This document shows, one piece after another, positions 8,534 through 17,732 of a DNA stretch of 64,000 nt. Below the pieces are notes generated by a model. It saw nothing but the letters and a program-made list of their open reading frames with translations, had not been told where the DNA came from and made no database searches. The stretch covers positions 164,522 to 228,521 of the forward strand of contig JAJVHX010000007.1 in the NCBI GenBank assembly GCA_022072405.1, written 5' to 3'. This stretch comes from Phycisphaerae bacterium (lineage in GTDB: Bacteria; Planctomycetota; Phycisphaerae; UBA1845; CAIVHJ01). The translations under genes and the position numbers were made by a program. Positions within the stretch are counted from its first letter, which is position 1. Every line of letters begins with the position of its first letter.

Positions 8534-9690
8534 GGGCCTTCATGGGTACGCTGCTGCATGTCTTGAGTAATCTGCAAACCGGCGGCACGGAATTGAACAC
8601 CCTGCGGCTCGCCCAGGGGCTCAACCGGCGAGGCTGGTCGCAGCAATTGATCCTCCTGACTGATCAGATTGATCCCGCGTTGCGTGCGCTGGCCCCTTGC
8701 CCGATCGTGCAGCCTCATCGTCGCCTGTGTCGCTGGCGTAGTGCGGCTTGGCTGGCGGAGCAACTGCGGAAACATCCCGGAGCGGTGGTTCATAGCCGCG
8801 CCCTGGTTACCTGGCTGGATAGTGCACTGGCCGTCTTGATGGCGGGCGGACGTTCCCGCTGGGTGCAGAGTTTTCATGGTCCGGCAACATTTCAACCATA
8901 CGGTTGGCTGCGCCGCGGGATGATCAAATATTTGTCGCGATTCACTCCGCACTATCTGACCGTCAGCCATGATCTGGCCAATCGTTTGCAGAGCAGCTGG
9001 AGAGTGACCCCTTCAGCTATTACGGTTATTCCCAACGGCATTGACCTGACTCGGTATCGTCCCGCAGATGATCTGGCGGCTGCCAAGCAACAGATCGGTT
9101 ACCAGCCAGATGATCTGGTGATCGGCAGCGTCGGTTCACTTTATGAGGTGAAGAACCAGCGACTGTTGATCGAGGCGCTCGAAGGGCTGGTGCCGGCGTT
9201 GCCTCAGGTTCGGATACTGCTGGTCGGCGATGGGCCGATGCGGACTGCCTGGGAACAGCTTGCTGAGGCGCGGGGCTGGCGCGATCACGTCTGCTTTACC
9301 GGAGTGCAGCAGGATGTCGTACCCTGGCTGCAGGCCATGGATATTTATGTGCAGACCAGTCGGCTGGAAGGCTCACCCACGGCGGTGCTGGAAGCGATGG
9401 CCGTTGGTCGGCCGGTGGTGGCGACAGCGTCACCCGGTTGCATGGAATTGAATCAGGCGCATGGCTGGCCGCTACTGGTGCCTATAGATGATCCGGCACA
9501 ACTGGCTCAGACATTGCGGGCACTGGCGGCGGATCGCTCGCGCTGTCAGCAGTCAGGTGCCGCCGGCCTGAAACTGGTGCGGGATCACTACAGTCTGGAA
9601 CAGATGGTCGATGCTTATGATGCCTACTATCGACAATTGTTAATAGCGCAGCCGGTAGTTGACCAACTGCTGCCTTCAACAGATGGATGA
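8530..9690 (+). CDS. Glycosyltransferase family 4
   Basis: The GTG at 8530 overlaps the previous stop (GTGA), in keeping with the other couplings of this operon; an ATG at 8542 would shorten it by four residues. The N-terminal half has LSNLQTGGTELNTLRLAQGL and HSRALVTWLDSALAVLMAGG. The hinge is TVSHDLANRL...VIPNGIDLTRY. The donor half contains GSVGSLYEVKNQRLLIEAL, GDGP and TSRLEGSPTAVLEAMAVGRPVV. The pattern TGGTELNTL is common among sugar transferases that act on lipid-linked precursors. It is followed by a 20-bp gap to the next GT gene. Confidence 0.9.
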   Translation: MRAFMGTLLHVLSNLQTGGTELNTLRLAQGLNRRGWSQQLILLTDQIDPALRALAPCPIVQPHRRLCRWRSAAWLAEQLRKHPGAVVHSRALVTWLDSALAVLMAGGRSRWVQSFHGPATFQPYGWLRRGMIKYLSRFTPHYLTVSHDLANRLQSSWRVTPSAITVIPNGIDLTRYRPADDLAAAKQQIGYQPDDLVIGSVGSLYEVKNQRLLIEALEGLVPALPQVRILLVGDGPMRTAWEQLAEARGWRDHVCFTGVQQDVVPWLQAMDIYVQTSRLEGSPTAVLEAMAVGRPVVATASPGCMELNQAHGWPLLVPIDDPAQLAQTLRALAADRSRCQQSGAAGLKLVRDHYSLEQMVDAYDAYYRQLLIAQPVVDQLLPSTDG

Positions 9691-9710
9691 AACAGTATAG
9701 CAGGTGACGG

Positions 9711-10844
9711 ATGACGGTATCATCCTCAACAACATGTGTCCTGATGATCGGCCCGCTACAGGCGACTGGTGGAATGGCCAGCGTGATGCGTCTGCAACTG
9801 CGCAGCCGCCTGCGTGAACAGTTTACACTGGTTTATCTGGACAACAGCAAACGCACTTCGCCGGGCCGATCCTGGTGGGAAGGATTAATCGCCCAGGTGC
9901 AGATTTTCCGCGAATTGCGATCACTGTTGAAGGCTCACCGGCCTGCGGTAGTTCATCTGCACACCTGCAGCGGAGTGACATTCTATCGCACGATTTTCGA
10001 TCAGTGGCTGGCGAGGAGAATGGGCAGCGCGGTGGTGGTGCAGATTCATGGTGGGCGTTTTGAGAATTTTCTCCGCGAGCAGCGGGGCGTGCTTGGCTGG
10101 CTGGTACGCCGGGCACTCCGTCAGGCGGACCAGGTGCTGGTACTCAGTCCTGATTGGGCTCGCCGGATCGGTGCATTCGACAGCAATATTCGACTGGCTG
10201 TGGTGGCGAATGGAGTGCCGGTGACCGGGGACGAAGAATCGTCGGCCAAGAAACCGGACGATGACGATCCGTTCGAGCCGCCGGTTCGCCTCGTGATGGT
10301 GGGTAATCTGCGGGTTTCGAAGGGCGTGGATGATCTGATCTCCGCCATCGAACTGCTGCCGAAAGGTTGGCGAGCCCGACTACAGGTGCGGATCATTGGT
10401 CCGGACCCGGACGACCGCCGCGGCGAACTACTGTATCGCCTTCAGCAACGGCAATTACAGGACACTATTCACCTGCCGGGGTTATGCACGTCGCGGGAAG
10501 TGGCGGTCGCGTTGCAGGCGGCTGATATTTTCATGCTGCCCAGCCATTGGGAAGCGCTGCCGATGGCCTGGCTGGAGGCGATGGCGGCTGGGCTGCCGAC
10601 CATTGTCACTCGCGTCGGAGCCATTCCCGAAATCGCCCGCGATGGTGAAGAAGCACTGCTGGTCGAGCCTAAATCTCCGGAACAATTGGCGTCCGCTCTG
10701 CTGCGCCTGCTGGAAAATGAACCTTTACGGCGATCGATGGGGCGACAGGGTCAGCAACTGGTGCAGCAGCACTACAGTCAGGATAGCGTAGCCAGTCATC
10801 TGCAATCCATTTATCAAGGCCTCGCCGCGGGAGGTGCAGCATGA
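9711..10844 (+). CDS. Glycosyltransferase family 4
   Basis: The 377-residue protein begins VLMIGPLQATGGMASVM, a GT4 acceptor-loop start. It carries HLHTCSGVTFYRTIFDQWL and VVVQIHGGRFENF in the N-terminal domain. The C-terminal domain shows LVMVGNLRVSKGVDDLISAI, LPGLCTSREVAVALQAADIFM and the donor-binding run PSHWEALPMAWLEAMAAGLP. A short acidic linker (EESSAKKPDDDDPFEP) joins the two lobes. The TAGG-type tetrad is absent upstream and the SD is weak (AGGTGACGG). It overlaps the CapK-like gene by ATGA. Confidence 0.9.
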   Translation: MTVSSSTTCVLMIGPLQATGGMASVMRLQLRSRLREQFTLVYLDNSKRTSPGRSWWEGLIAQVQIFRELRSLLKAHRPAVVHLHTCSGVTFYRTIFDQWLARRMGSAVVVQIHGGRFENFLREQRGVLGWLVRRALRQADQVLVLSPDWARRIGAFDSNIRLAVVANGVPVTGDEESSAKKPDDDDPFEPPVRLVMVGNLRVSKGVDDLISAIELLPKGWRARLQVRIIGPDPDDRRGELLYRLQQRQLQDTIHLPGLCTSREVAVALQAADIFMLPSHWEALPMAWLEAMAAGLPTIVTRVGAIPEIARDGEEALLVEPKSPEQLASALLRLLENEPLRRSMGRQGQQLVQQHYSQDSVASHLQSIYQGLAAGGAA

Positions 10845-12205
10845 TCCGCCGCTGGCTGGCCCGCCATCTCTTCTATCCGGTGCATGAAGCGTTGTGTGGT
10901 CGCGATACCCTGCACTATCTACAGCAATTGCGGGATAGTCAGTGGCTGGCGGAGGATGCACTGCAGGAACTGGCCTTGCACAAACTGCAAGGTTTGTTGC
11001 ATCACGCTGCGGACCAGGTGCCGTTTTATCAGGCGAGATTTCTCGACGCGGGCTTTGATCCGCAAGCGGTGAAACATCTCGACGATCTGCAGAAGCTGCC
11101 GATTCTGACCAAGGATGAAATTCGCACTCATCGCGAACAGATGCTGGCTGCGGGGGTGAAGACAGCGGAGTTGACTGAATCCTGTACCTCCGGTTCCAGC
11201 GGTTCACCACTGCGTTTCTGGATTGATCGGCGGCGAGCCCGATCGGATCCGGCTGCTCGGCGGCGTTGCCATCAGTGGTTCGGCATCGAGCCGGGTGATC
11301 GCGGTGTCTATTTGTGGGGTTCGACGATCGAACTGAATACCCAGGACCGGCTCAAGCAGATGCGCGACTGGCTGATCAACGAAACGCTGCTCAACGCCTT
11401 CGATCTGGATGATGTTCATCTGCGGCAGTATGTCGAGCGGTTGCTGGTATTGCAACCAGACTATCTCTATTCCTACGCGAGCACGTTGTGGCGGCTGGCG
11501 GAATATGTCCGCACGCAGCAACCGGAGTTGAAGGGTTTGATCCGACGGGTGGCGTTTGCCACGGGTGAACAACTGCTGCCGCACTGGAGAGATGAAATTA
11601 TCCAAGCGCTGGAGTGCAGCGTGGCGGAGGAGTATGGTTGCCGGGAGGGTGGATTGATCGCTCATGAATGTCCGGCAGGGGCCTATCACCAGATGCTGGA
11701 AAATGTGGTCGTGGAAATCCTGGATGAGGCCGGCCGCCCGGTTCCCGATGGCGTCGAAGGGCGCATGGTCATCACCAATCTCGAAGCCTGGGCCATGCCC
11801 TTCATCCGCTATGACACCGGTGATCGCGCAGCTCGCCGGGCGGGACTTTGCGAGTGTGGCGTCCGCCTGCCGCGTCTCTGGCGACCTACCGGTCGCAGTT
11901 TTGAATTCCTGGTCACCAATACGGGCGCCAGAATTACCGGCGTGAGCATCAGTCGTGATTTGAAAAATGTGGAGGGTCTGGCGCACTATCGCGTGATTCA
12001 ACTCGCGCCGGACCGGGTGCAGGTCCAGGTGGTTCCCAATTTCCGCTTTCAGCCGGAGCGGGGAACCGCCGAAATTGTCCGTTATATTCAAGCCCGCCTC
12101 GGTCCCGCCACTCAGGTAGAGATCGAACTACTCGACCAGTTACCGGCGCATCCCTCCGGTAAATATCGCTACGTGATCAATGCTATTCCGACAGCCAGTG
12201 ATTAA
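10841..12205 (+). CDS. CapK/PaaK-like adenylate-forming enzyme
   Basis: The 454-residue protein carries the P-loop of the adenylate-forming family (CTSGSSGSP, 115-123). Later motifs are FATGEQLLPHWRDEI, VAEEYGCREGGLIAHEC and the hinge region FIRYDTGDRA. The overall length matches phenylacetate-CoA ligase homologues (CapK) found in capsule and exopolysaccharide loci. A cysteine-containing segment (CECGVRLPRLW) follows the hinge, as in PaaK. In this context it may activate an acid for decoration of the polymer, but no substrate can be assigned. It closes the operon; the next gene is on the opposite strand. Confidence 0.87.
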   Translation: MIRRWLARHLFYPVHEALCGRDTLHYLQQLRDSQWLAEDALQELALHKLQGLLHHAADQVPFYQARFLDAGFDPQAVKHLDDLQKLPILTKDEIRTHREQMLAAGVKTAELTESCTSGSSGSPLRFWIDRRRARSDPAARRRCHQWFGIEPGDRGVYLWGSTIELNTQDRLKQMRDWLINETLLNAFDLDDVHLRQYVERLLVLQPDYLYSYASTLWRLAEYVRTQQPELKGLIRRVAFATGEQLLPHWRDEIIQALECSVAEEYGCREGGLIAHECPAGAYHQMLENVVVEILDEAGRPVPDGVEGRMVITNLEAWAMPFIRYDTGDRAARRAGLCECGVRLPRLWRPTGRSFEFLVTNTGARITGVSISRDLKNVEGLAHYRVIQLAPDRVQVQVVPNFRFQPERGTAEIVRYIQARLGPATQVEIELLDQLPAHPSGKYRYVINAIPTASD

Positions 12206-12239
12206 CATTCAGCAGTTAGACATTACGATAGCAACCATA

Positions 12240-13166
12240 TCAATGATTGCTTTTCAGTTCGGCGGCGCGGCGTTGTAATTCCTTTTCGATCTGTTCCAGT
12301 TGCGCAGAGGAAATCTTTTTCGCTCCGCTACGAATCATGCTCATGAAATGGCTGATCTCCTCCGGAGCGACAGGGTAGCCGATGTTGCCCTGCGGAGTCT
12401 CGCTGGTGGCGGCGGCTTTACCCTGACTATCCACCAGGGCGAACCAGGGCCAACCCAGTTCCTGGCGCTGCGAAATTTTCTGGGCCAGTTCCATGCCGTG
12501 GGTCATCCGTTCCACATCTATCCAGAGAAACTGATAATCCTGCGTGAGCAGCGGCTGTATGGCTGGGTCGGTCAGAAATGCTTTCATATGTTTGCAATAA
12601 CTGCACCAGGGGGTGCTGAACAGGACCATCAACTGTCGATCGGTGGTGGCGGTCTCCTTGAGAGCGGTATCGAATAGTTGCTGGGCATCCTGACGCGGAG
12701 CCTGCCATTGTTCGAGAAAAGCCTGCACCTTGGCAGGGTCATGATGGTCACCGGCTTCGAGCGACCCGGTTTCCTGATTTACCAGCACTTTCCCATCCGC
12801 ATCCAGCACAGTCAGGTAGGGTACGCCCGCCACGTCGGCACCATACTTTCTGGCCAACTCCATATTCTTATCACGCTGACCAATATCGATCATCACCAGT
12901 TGATATTCAGATTGCAGCAGCTTGGCGATCGCCGGGTTGTCGTTGAACAGGGCATGCAGCTTATGACACCAGCCGCACCAGTTACCTCCATACATCAGCA
13001 GCACGCGCTGCTGATTCTGCTGGGCCCGCTGCAAGGCCTGAGCAATGTCCCGGGCGGCGTCCGCCTGCACAGGATAAATGTCAGAGGCCGCGGCTTTAGG
13101 CTGATCAGCCTGAGCCGGCGACAGCAACAGGGTACCCACGAATATGCTCGCCAGGATCATTCTCAT
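12240..13166 (-). CDS. Secreted protein with two thioredoxin domains
   Basis: A signal peptide (MRMILASIFVGTLLLSPAQA) precedes two thioredoxin-like domains. The first has WCGWC (C64, C67) with a downstream cis-proline in VPYLTVLD. The second has PWCSYC (C188, C191) and WPWFALVD. The protein is 308 residues and most like DUF255/thioredoxin_7-type disulfide reductases that act outside the membrane. Tandem redox domains with different CxxC dipeptides suggest two substrates or internal electron relay, which is inferred. It is convergent with the polysaccharide operon, and a family-1 palindromic element lies about 100 bp upstream of its start. Confidence 0.85.
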   Translation of the reverse strand: MRMILASIFVGTLLLSPAQADQPKAAASDIYPVQADAARDIAQALQRAQQNQQRVLLMYGGNWCGWCHKLHALFNDNPAIAKLLQSEYQLVMIDIGQRDKNMELARKYGADVAGVPYLTVLDADGKVLVNQETGSLEAGDHHDPAKVQAFLEQWQAPRQDAQQLFDTALKETATTDRQLMVLFSTPWCSYCKHMKAFLTDPAIQPLLTQDYQFLWIDVERMTHGMELAQKISQRQELGWPWFALVDSQGKAAATSETPQGNIGYPVAPEEISHFMSMIRSGAKKISSAQLEQIEKELQRRAAELKSNH

Positions 13167-13263
13167 ACAGGAACCTTTCTTGGATCAGTTGGGACTCATC
13201 TGTTCAGAGATTGATTCATATTATAACCGATCAGACGTCGAAGGATAAACAGCCCTGATGGTA

Positions 13264-13357
13264 TTGGTACTGGTAAAGGTTCACCGAGCCGCGACCGTAA
13301 GGGAGCGGTTTTCAACATGGTTTGTTTGAATTTTGGTTCAAACTTTACCAGTACCAA
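13264..13357. repeat. Family-1 palindromic element, copy A
   Basis: The element is bounded by a perfect 15-bp inverted repeat: TTGGTACTGGTAAAG at 13264-13278 and its complement at 13343-13357. Inside are the core GAGCCGCGACCG...GGGAGCGGT and an inner pair GTTTGAA/TTCAAAC. The middle section is almost identical to copy G at 54135-54222. It lies between the VanZ gene stop and the thioredoxin gene start, both on the minus strand. A spurious minus-strand ORF crosses it. Confidence 0.9.
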
Positions 13358-13410
13358 AGTATTGCTGACTGATCGGAATGTATGTGGGGGGTAATTGGTG
13401 TACAAAATTA

Positions 13411-14919
13411 TCAGGGGAGCGGAACAGATTCAGGCAGAGTATCGGTTCTGACCGGGCCGGTCAGTGCGGCAGGTGTACCGGCCTGATGACGGATCTGTTG
13501 CTGACGTTCGAGATGCAAGCGGCGGGTAGCAGAGGGGTGATAGGCTCGCAGCAGATCCTGCCACCACTGCATGGCCATCATGCCCAATCCGCTGCCCATC
13601 ATCGCCAGCAACACATGGGTCAGATCGATGGATCGGTAAGGTGTGCCCAGTTGCAGTACTTCAATCAATATGCTCAATATCATGATAAATTGCAGACCTT
13701 GCTGCAATCGGTACATGAAAGGGGTTTTGATTCGCCGGCGATGCCAGATCCAGGCCAGGCTCATCCCCAGCACCGCATACTCCCACATACGGTTCAGGAT
13801 ATCACTGGCGGAATTGGCTGTGTGTCCGGAAGCAAAATATTTCTGAAACGGCAGCCAGTGAATTTTATGATATTGTTCCATCACCGCCGCCCATCGCCAG
13901 TCAAATTCCAGCGGGCTGAGTTCGTGCATCAGCAAAACAGTGAGACTGGCCAGCACCGCCAGGTAGCCCCAGTTCGCCGGCAGCCCGCCCCGACGCTTCC
14001 AATAACCATGAGTCAGCAAACCGACCGCCGAGCCGCACAATGCTCCAGCCATGCACACCGCCAACAGTGCCAGTTGGATACCCCATTGCTGAATCAGCGC
14101 CTGGGCGGCAGTCAGCAGTAGCGCATACAACAGCATCACCCACAGGATCAGCATCATCGCGATAAATGGATGAAATTCAAACTCCTCGCGAAATGAACAT
14201 CCCGCCAGAAAACTGATCAGCACGCAACAGCAGAGGGTTTTCAGTAGATTGAGATAATACTCATAGTTGGTCCGCAACTGGACCACCGGTAACGTCGTCG
14301 AGGAGTGACTGTTGAGCAGGGTGATCAGCGGCAGGGGGGCGGAGGCCACCGGCTGCTCGGACCAGTTGTGTTTGATCTGGAAAGGAACGAGCACAGAAAT
14401 TCCAAAAAGCAGGCTGATGGCTATGGCACTGGAAAATATGGGCTGATGGATCAACTGATCTTTGATGGACATCTGGCAACTGCGATATTTCATCCGCACC
14501 AGAAATGCAATGAACACCCCGACCAGCGTGCCGCTGCCATTATAGAGCAGATCCAGCGAACTGCTGACCCGCCCGGGCAGGAAGCGCTGGATCGCCTCGG
14601 CGCTGGCGGAGAGCATTAGCGCCATGAGTAGTGCGAGCAGCGTGCTGTAACGCCAGCGGATGCGTCGCCGTCTCAGTGCCAAACCCGCCGCCAGGCCCAA
14701 TGGCACATAGAGCAGCACATTCTGCACCAGGTCGGTCAGCGACACCACCACCGGTATCGGAGCGGTCGTGGAGAGGCGTACGTTGTCGCTGATGCTGGGC
14801 AGTGTCGTGACGTAGAGTATGAACAGGGCGGAGGTGGCGAAGAACAGCCACTCAAATCGGCGATGCACCCAGTTGATCAGGGGTTCGCTGGAAATTGGCC
14901 GCCGTGAATTCAGACCCAT
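13411..14919 (-). CDS. Membrane protein with two VanZ-like domains
   Basis: The N-terminal half contains FILYVTTLPSIS, DLVQNVLLYVPLGLAAGLAL and LSASAEAIQRFLPGRVSSS...DLLYNGSGTLVG, the VanZ pattern. A second, weaker VanZ-like unit lies at the C-terminus (WLPFQKYFASGHTANSASD...LSILIEVLQLGTPYRSIDLTHVL). About ten membrane segments are visible in roughly 500 residues. I chose the ATG at 14919, which has AAGGA about 10 bp upstream; an ATG at 14973 would begin 7 bp after the upstream gene's stop. VanZ proteins are linked to teicoplanin tolerance in Gram-positives, but in planctomycetes and exosortase systems they are common and of unclear function. Confidence 0.8.
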   Translation of the reverse strand: MGLNSRRPISSEPLINWVHRRFEWLFFATSALFILYVTTLPSISDNVRLSTTAPIPVVVSLTDLVQNVLLYVPLGLAAGLALRRRRIRWRYSTLLALLMALMLSASAEAIQRFLPGRVSSSLDLLYNGSGTLVGVFIAFLVRMKYRSCQMSIKDQLIHQPIFSSAIAISLLFGISVLVPFQIKHNWSEQPVASAPLPLITLLNSHSSTTLPVVQLRTNYEYYLNLLKTLCCCVLISFLAGCSFREEFEFHPFIAMMLILWVMLLYALLLTAAQALIQQWGIQLALLAVCMAGALCGSAVGLLTHGYWKRRGGLPANWGYLAVLASLTVLLMHELSPLEFDWRWAAVMEQYHKIHWLPFQKYFASGHTANSASDILNRMWEYAVLGMSLAWIWHRRRIKTPFMYRLQQGLQFIMILSILIEVLQLGTPYRSIDLTHVLLAMMGSGLGMMAMQWWQDLLRAYHPSATRRLHLERQQQIRHQAGTPAALTGPVRTDTLPESVPLP

Positions 14920-14980
14920 CGCCGTATTATCCTTATCCGCTTCCCACACCAGGCAGTACCCAGGTTGATTCATCGGCCGG

Positions 14981-15763
14981 TCACTGACTGGCTCCGGGAA
15001 TCACACCGGGCACGATTAACGCATCAGGATAAGCGGGCGCCGGATTCTTGTACGGATTTTCCTGAGATTCTTCCGCCGCAGGTTGATCGCGGTCGATCAT
15101 CGTCCAGACGCAACGCTTGAATTCCTGCTCGAAAGTACGGAACGCCACATGATCAATATAGTAATCCCAGTCGGTGTCGCTTTCGGGGCGCACATCTTCC
15201 GTCAGCAGTTCCGCCGCCAGTTGGGCATCCCGCAACGTCCCGGTATGGTCGATGCTGGCGATGAGCTGCTGCGTGTTGACGTCATACAGCAGACCCGATA
15301 CTCGGCAGGTCTGCGAAACGCTCAGGTTGTCGTAGCCGTAAACCAACAGCAGCCGGGCTTTGAGCGTCTGTGCCGCGTGCAGCAGTTCATCGAGAGTCAC
15401 GTCGGGGCTGCGAACACTGCGGTCGTGCAGCAACACCATTTCGCGCACTTCCGCCGTACCGTCGAACAGCTCCGCCCAGTAGGTGGCTTCAAAGCTGCGC
15501 GGTGGAAAGAGTTGCAGCGTTTTACTGACTGTCGTGCTGCTGGGTTGAGTGTGAGCCTTCTGCACCCGGGCCACGGCAATGCCCGAAGGGAACAGGCCCA
15601 CCGTGGCATCGTTGATGAAGAAGTGCGTCTCGACTGCTGACGCTTTGATCGTGCTGTTCAAATCCTGCATGGTCACGGTGGATTCGACCCGCATATCCGG
15701 ACTTTTAGCGCAGCCGCCAATGACCGAACATAAGCCGATAAGTAAAAGCACGCGTCGTAACAT
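14981..15763 (-). CDS. Hypothetical lipoprotein
   Basis: The ATG at 15763 starts a lipoprotein signal peptide (MLRRVLLLIGLCSVIGGC, lipobox IGGC) of a protein of about 260 residues. An upstream ATG at 15820 would precede the signal with polar residues and is rejected. The mature part is soluble, with a repeated beta/alpha feel (FFINDATVGLFPSGIAVARV, LLVYGYDNLSVSQTCRVSGLLYD) and a Pro-rich tail. I do not recognise the family. It is transcribed toward the VanZ-like gene and probably shares its transcript. Confidence 0.72.
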   Translation of the reverse strand: MLRRVLLLIGLCSVIGGCAKSPDMRVESTVTMQDLNSTIKASAVETHFFINDATVGLFPSGIAVARVQKAHTQPSSTTVSKTLQLFPPRSFEATYWAELFDGTAEVREMVLLHDRSVRSPDVTLDELLHAAQTLKARLLLVYGYDNLSVSQTCRVSGLLYDVNTQQLIASIDHTGTLRDAQLAAELLTEDVRPESDTDWDYYIDHVAFRTFEQEFKRCVWTMIDRDQPAAEESQENPYKNPAPAYPDALIVPGVIPGASQ

Positions 15764-16162
15764 AGGTTCTGCCTGCCCGTAATTAATGATCGATGATCTA
15801 ACCGCCGCGGGCCCAAGCACCGCAACAGCCGACCGCGAAATCCATTCTGCTGTTTAATCATCGGTGATCCGGACCGGTCGGCTCAGTTTCATCTCCCCAG
15901 CCGCGGTCAACTTCCGATAAAGTCGTTCCTGTGGTAACCGTCTGAATGACGGATCGCTGACTGGATGGCGAACAAGCCACAAAAGTACCGGAGGCAGTTG
16001 CAGGCACGGGTGGAGAGACAGGGCGTCCGATAATTATTTGATCAAATTCAATGGCTTCGGTGCGAGCTCACTTACGCGGTTCCTGAGCAGCAACTTAGGT
16101 CCAGCCTTTGTTCAACCGATAACCAAGTCAGGTCAGAAAAAGTCCCGCTTTTTGAGGGCTGT
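15764..16162. other. Intergenic region between divergent genes
   Basis: About 400 bp between the lipoprotein gene (-) and the sugar phosphotransferase gene (+), so it should hold both promoters. I see no convincing -35/-10 pair. A short hairpin, AAAAAG-TCCCG-CTTTTT at 16137-16153, lies 10 bp before the phosphotransferase ATG and could affect its translation. No open frame here shows protein-like character. Confidence 0.5.
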
Positions 16163-17668
16163 ATGAAGTCAGCGGTTGCAGAAAAGCCCATCCAGCACGA
16201 TCAGGATACTTCGGCTGCGGCACCGAGGTCTGCACACCAGACTCCTCGCCGACGCCAGGAACTGTTGGGCCGATTTTTATTTTATCTGCCCCGCTCCGTC
16301 TGGGCGGTGATCGATGCCGCCGCCGTCTGCTGGGGTCATCATCTCGGCTACAAAATATTCCACATTCAATTTCCCCGCAGTAACTGGGTGGCGGATATCA
16401 CTCTGGTCAACGCGGTGGTGGCGATCAGCTTTGTCGTGGCGGGGGTGATCTGCGGTCTCTACGAATCCGAAACACTTCGTCAGCGGACACGCATTGTCCT
16501 GCGTTCTCTGCTCAGCATCAGCCTGGCCTTGGCCCTTGCTTACATGGTGATGTACGCCCTGATGTATGAGGTGTACAGCCGCCGCATCGCCCTGATGGGC
16601 ACCCTGAGTTATATCGGAGTGGCCATGGGGCTGCGCATGCTGACCTATCATCTGAGTACCAATCTGCGCTGGCGGGTTCTGCTGGTCGGTTGTGGTGATT
16701 CGATTCACCGCATCTGCCAAGCCATGCGCGAATCCGAAGCGGGACAGCAATATGAGCTGGTTGGTTATGTCACCAATACCCCGCTCGATTCCCCTGCGGC
16801 AGCTTTATCGATTCCCTCACTAGGCAAGGTGGGTGACCTGCTGCCGCTCTGCCAGTCATACGCTGTCCATGAGGTGGTGATCGGGGTGGAGGAAAAATCC
16901 ACTCCCGATGTGGCCCAGCGGCTCATGGCTTGTTTACGCCTGGGGTGCCGGGTCACCAATCAGCCGACTTTCCATGAACGGGTCTTTGGCGAAGTACCGG
17001 TCGATCATATCGGTACTGACTGGTTCATGTTTGCCGATCTCGACGGCCACCGCGCCGAACGGACCACGCTCAAACGCTGGCTCGATTTCATCTTCGCCCT
17101 GCTGGGCCTGATCTGCAGTGCACCGCTGTGGTTGCTGATTGCGCTGGCGGTCCGCCTGGATGGCCGAGGGCCGATCTTCTATTCGCAATGGCGGGTCGGT
17201 TGCCACGGCCGACTGTTCCGCCTCACCAAATTTCGCACCATGCGCGTTGACGCCGAAATCAACGGCCACACCTGGAGCACTCCCGGTGATCCGCGCGTCA
17301 CCCGCATCGGTCGCCTGCTCCGCCGCACCCATCTCGACGAACTGCCGCAACTGTGGAGCATCCTGATCGGCGAAATGTCCGTGGTCGGTCCGCGCCCCGA
17401 ACGTCCCGAATTTGTCGAAGAACTGGTCAAACAGATTCCGTACTACGATGAACGGCACCTCGTCAAACCGGGGTTGACCGGCTGGGCGCAGATCAATTAC
17501 CGCTACGGCAGCAGCGTCAAAGATGCCAAGAAAAAGCTGTTTCTCGATCTCTACTATATCAAGCATATGAGCCTGGAACTGGACCTGATCATCATCTTCC
17601 GCACCTGTTCCTGCCTGTTTTATGATCCGCACACCACCGGCAGCTCCCGCCTGCATCAGCCGACTTGA
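16163..17668 (+). CDS. Polyprenyl glycosylphosphotransferase (WbaP/WcaJ type)
   Basis: The N-terminal half (about 30-170) has four to five membrane helices, followed by a Rossmann-like CoA-binding region (VLLVGCGDSIHRICQAM). The C-terminal catalytic domain has the signatures GPIFYSQWRVGCHGRLFRLTKFRTM, RTHLDELPQLWSILIGEMSVVGPRP and KPGLTGWAQINYRYG. This family transfers a sugar-1-phosphate to undecaprenyl phosphate at the inner membrane, the first committed step of exopolysaccharide synthesis. It is separate from, but close to, the assembly operon at 1-12205. The longer 501-residue size with fused N-terminal domain is typical for the family. Confidence 0.95.
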   Translation: MKSAVAEKPIQHDQDTSAAAPRSAHQTPRRRQELLGRFLFYLPRSVWAVIDAAAVCWGHHLGYKIFHIQFPRSNWVADITLVNAVVAISFVVAGVICGLYESETLRQRTRIVLRSLLSISLALALAYMVMYALMYEVYSRRIALMGTLSYIGVAMGLRMLTYHLSTNLRWRVLLVGCGDSIHRICQAMRESEAGQQYELVGYVTNTPLDSPAAALSIPSLGKVGDLLPLCQSYAVHEVVIGVEEKSTPDVAQRLMACLRLGCRVTNQPTFHERVFGEVPVDHIGTDWFMFADLDGHRAERTTLKRWLDFIFALLGLICSAPLWLLIALAVRLDGRGPIFYSQWRVGCHGRLFRLTKFRTMRVDAEINGHTWSTPGDPRVTRIGRLLRRTHLDELPQLWSILIGEMSVVGPRPERPEFVEELVKQIPYYDERHLVKPGLTGWAQINYRYGSSVKDAKKKLFLDLYYIKHMSLELDLIIIFRTCSCLFYDPHTTGSSRLHQPT

Positions 17669-17732
17669 TGGCCAACCCGTCTTATTTGTAATATAATATT
17701 CGGTTTGACCGGTTATTCCTCATCCTTGAAAA

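Noticed and set aside
13196..13405. Minus-strand ORF of 69 residues over family-1 copy A
   Set aside because: Its translation (KFEPKFKQTMLKTAPL...) is simply the repeat read as protein. The same reading appears in an ORF over copy G at 53917-54219.
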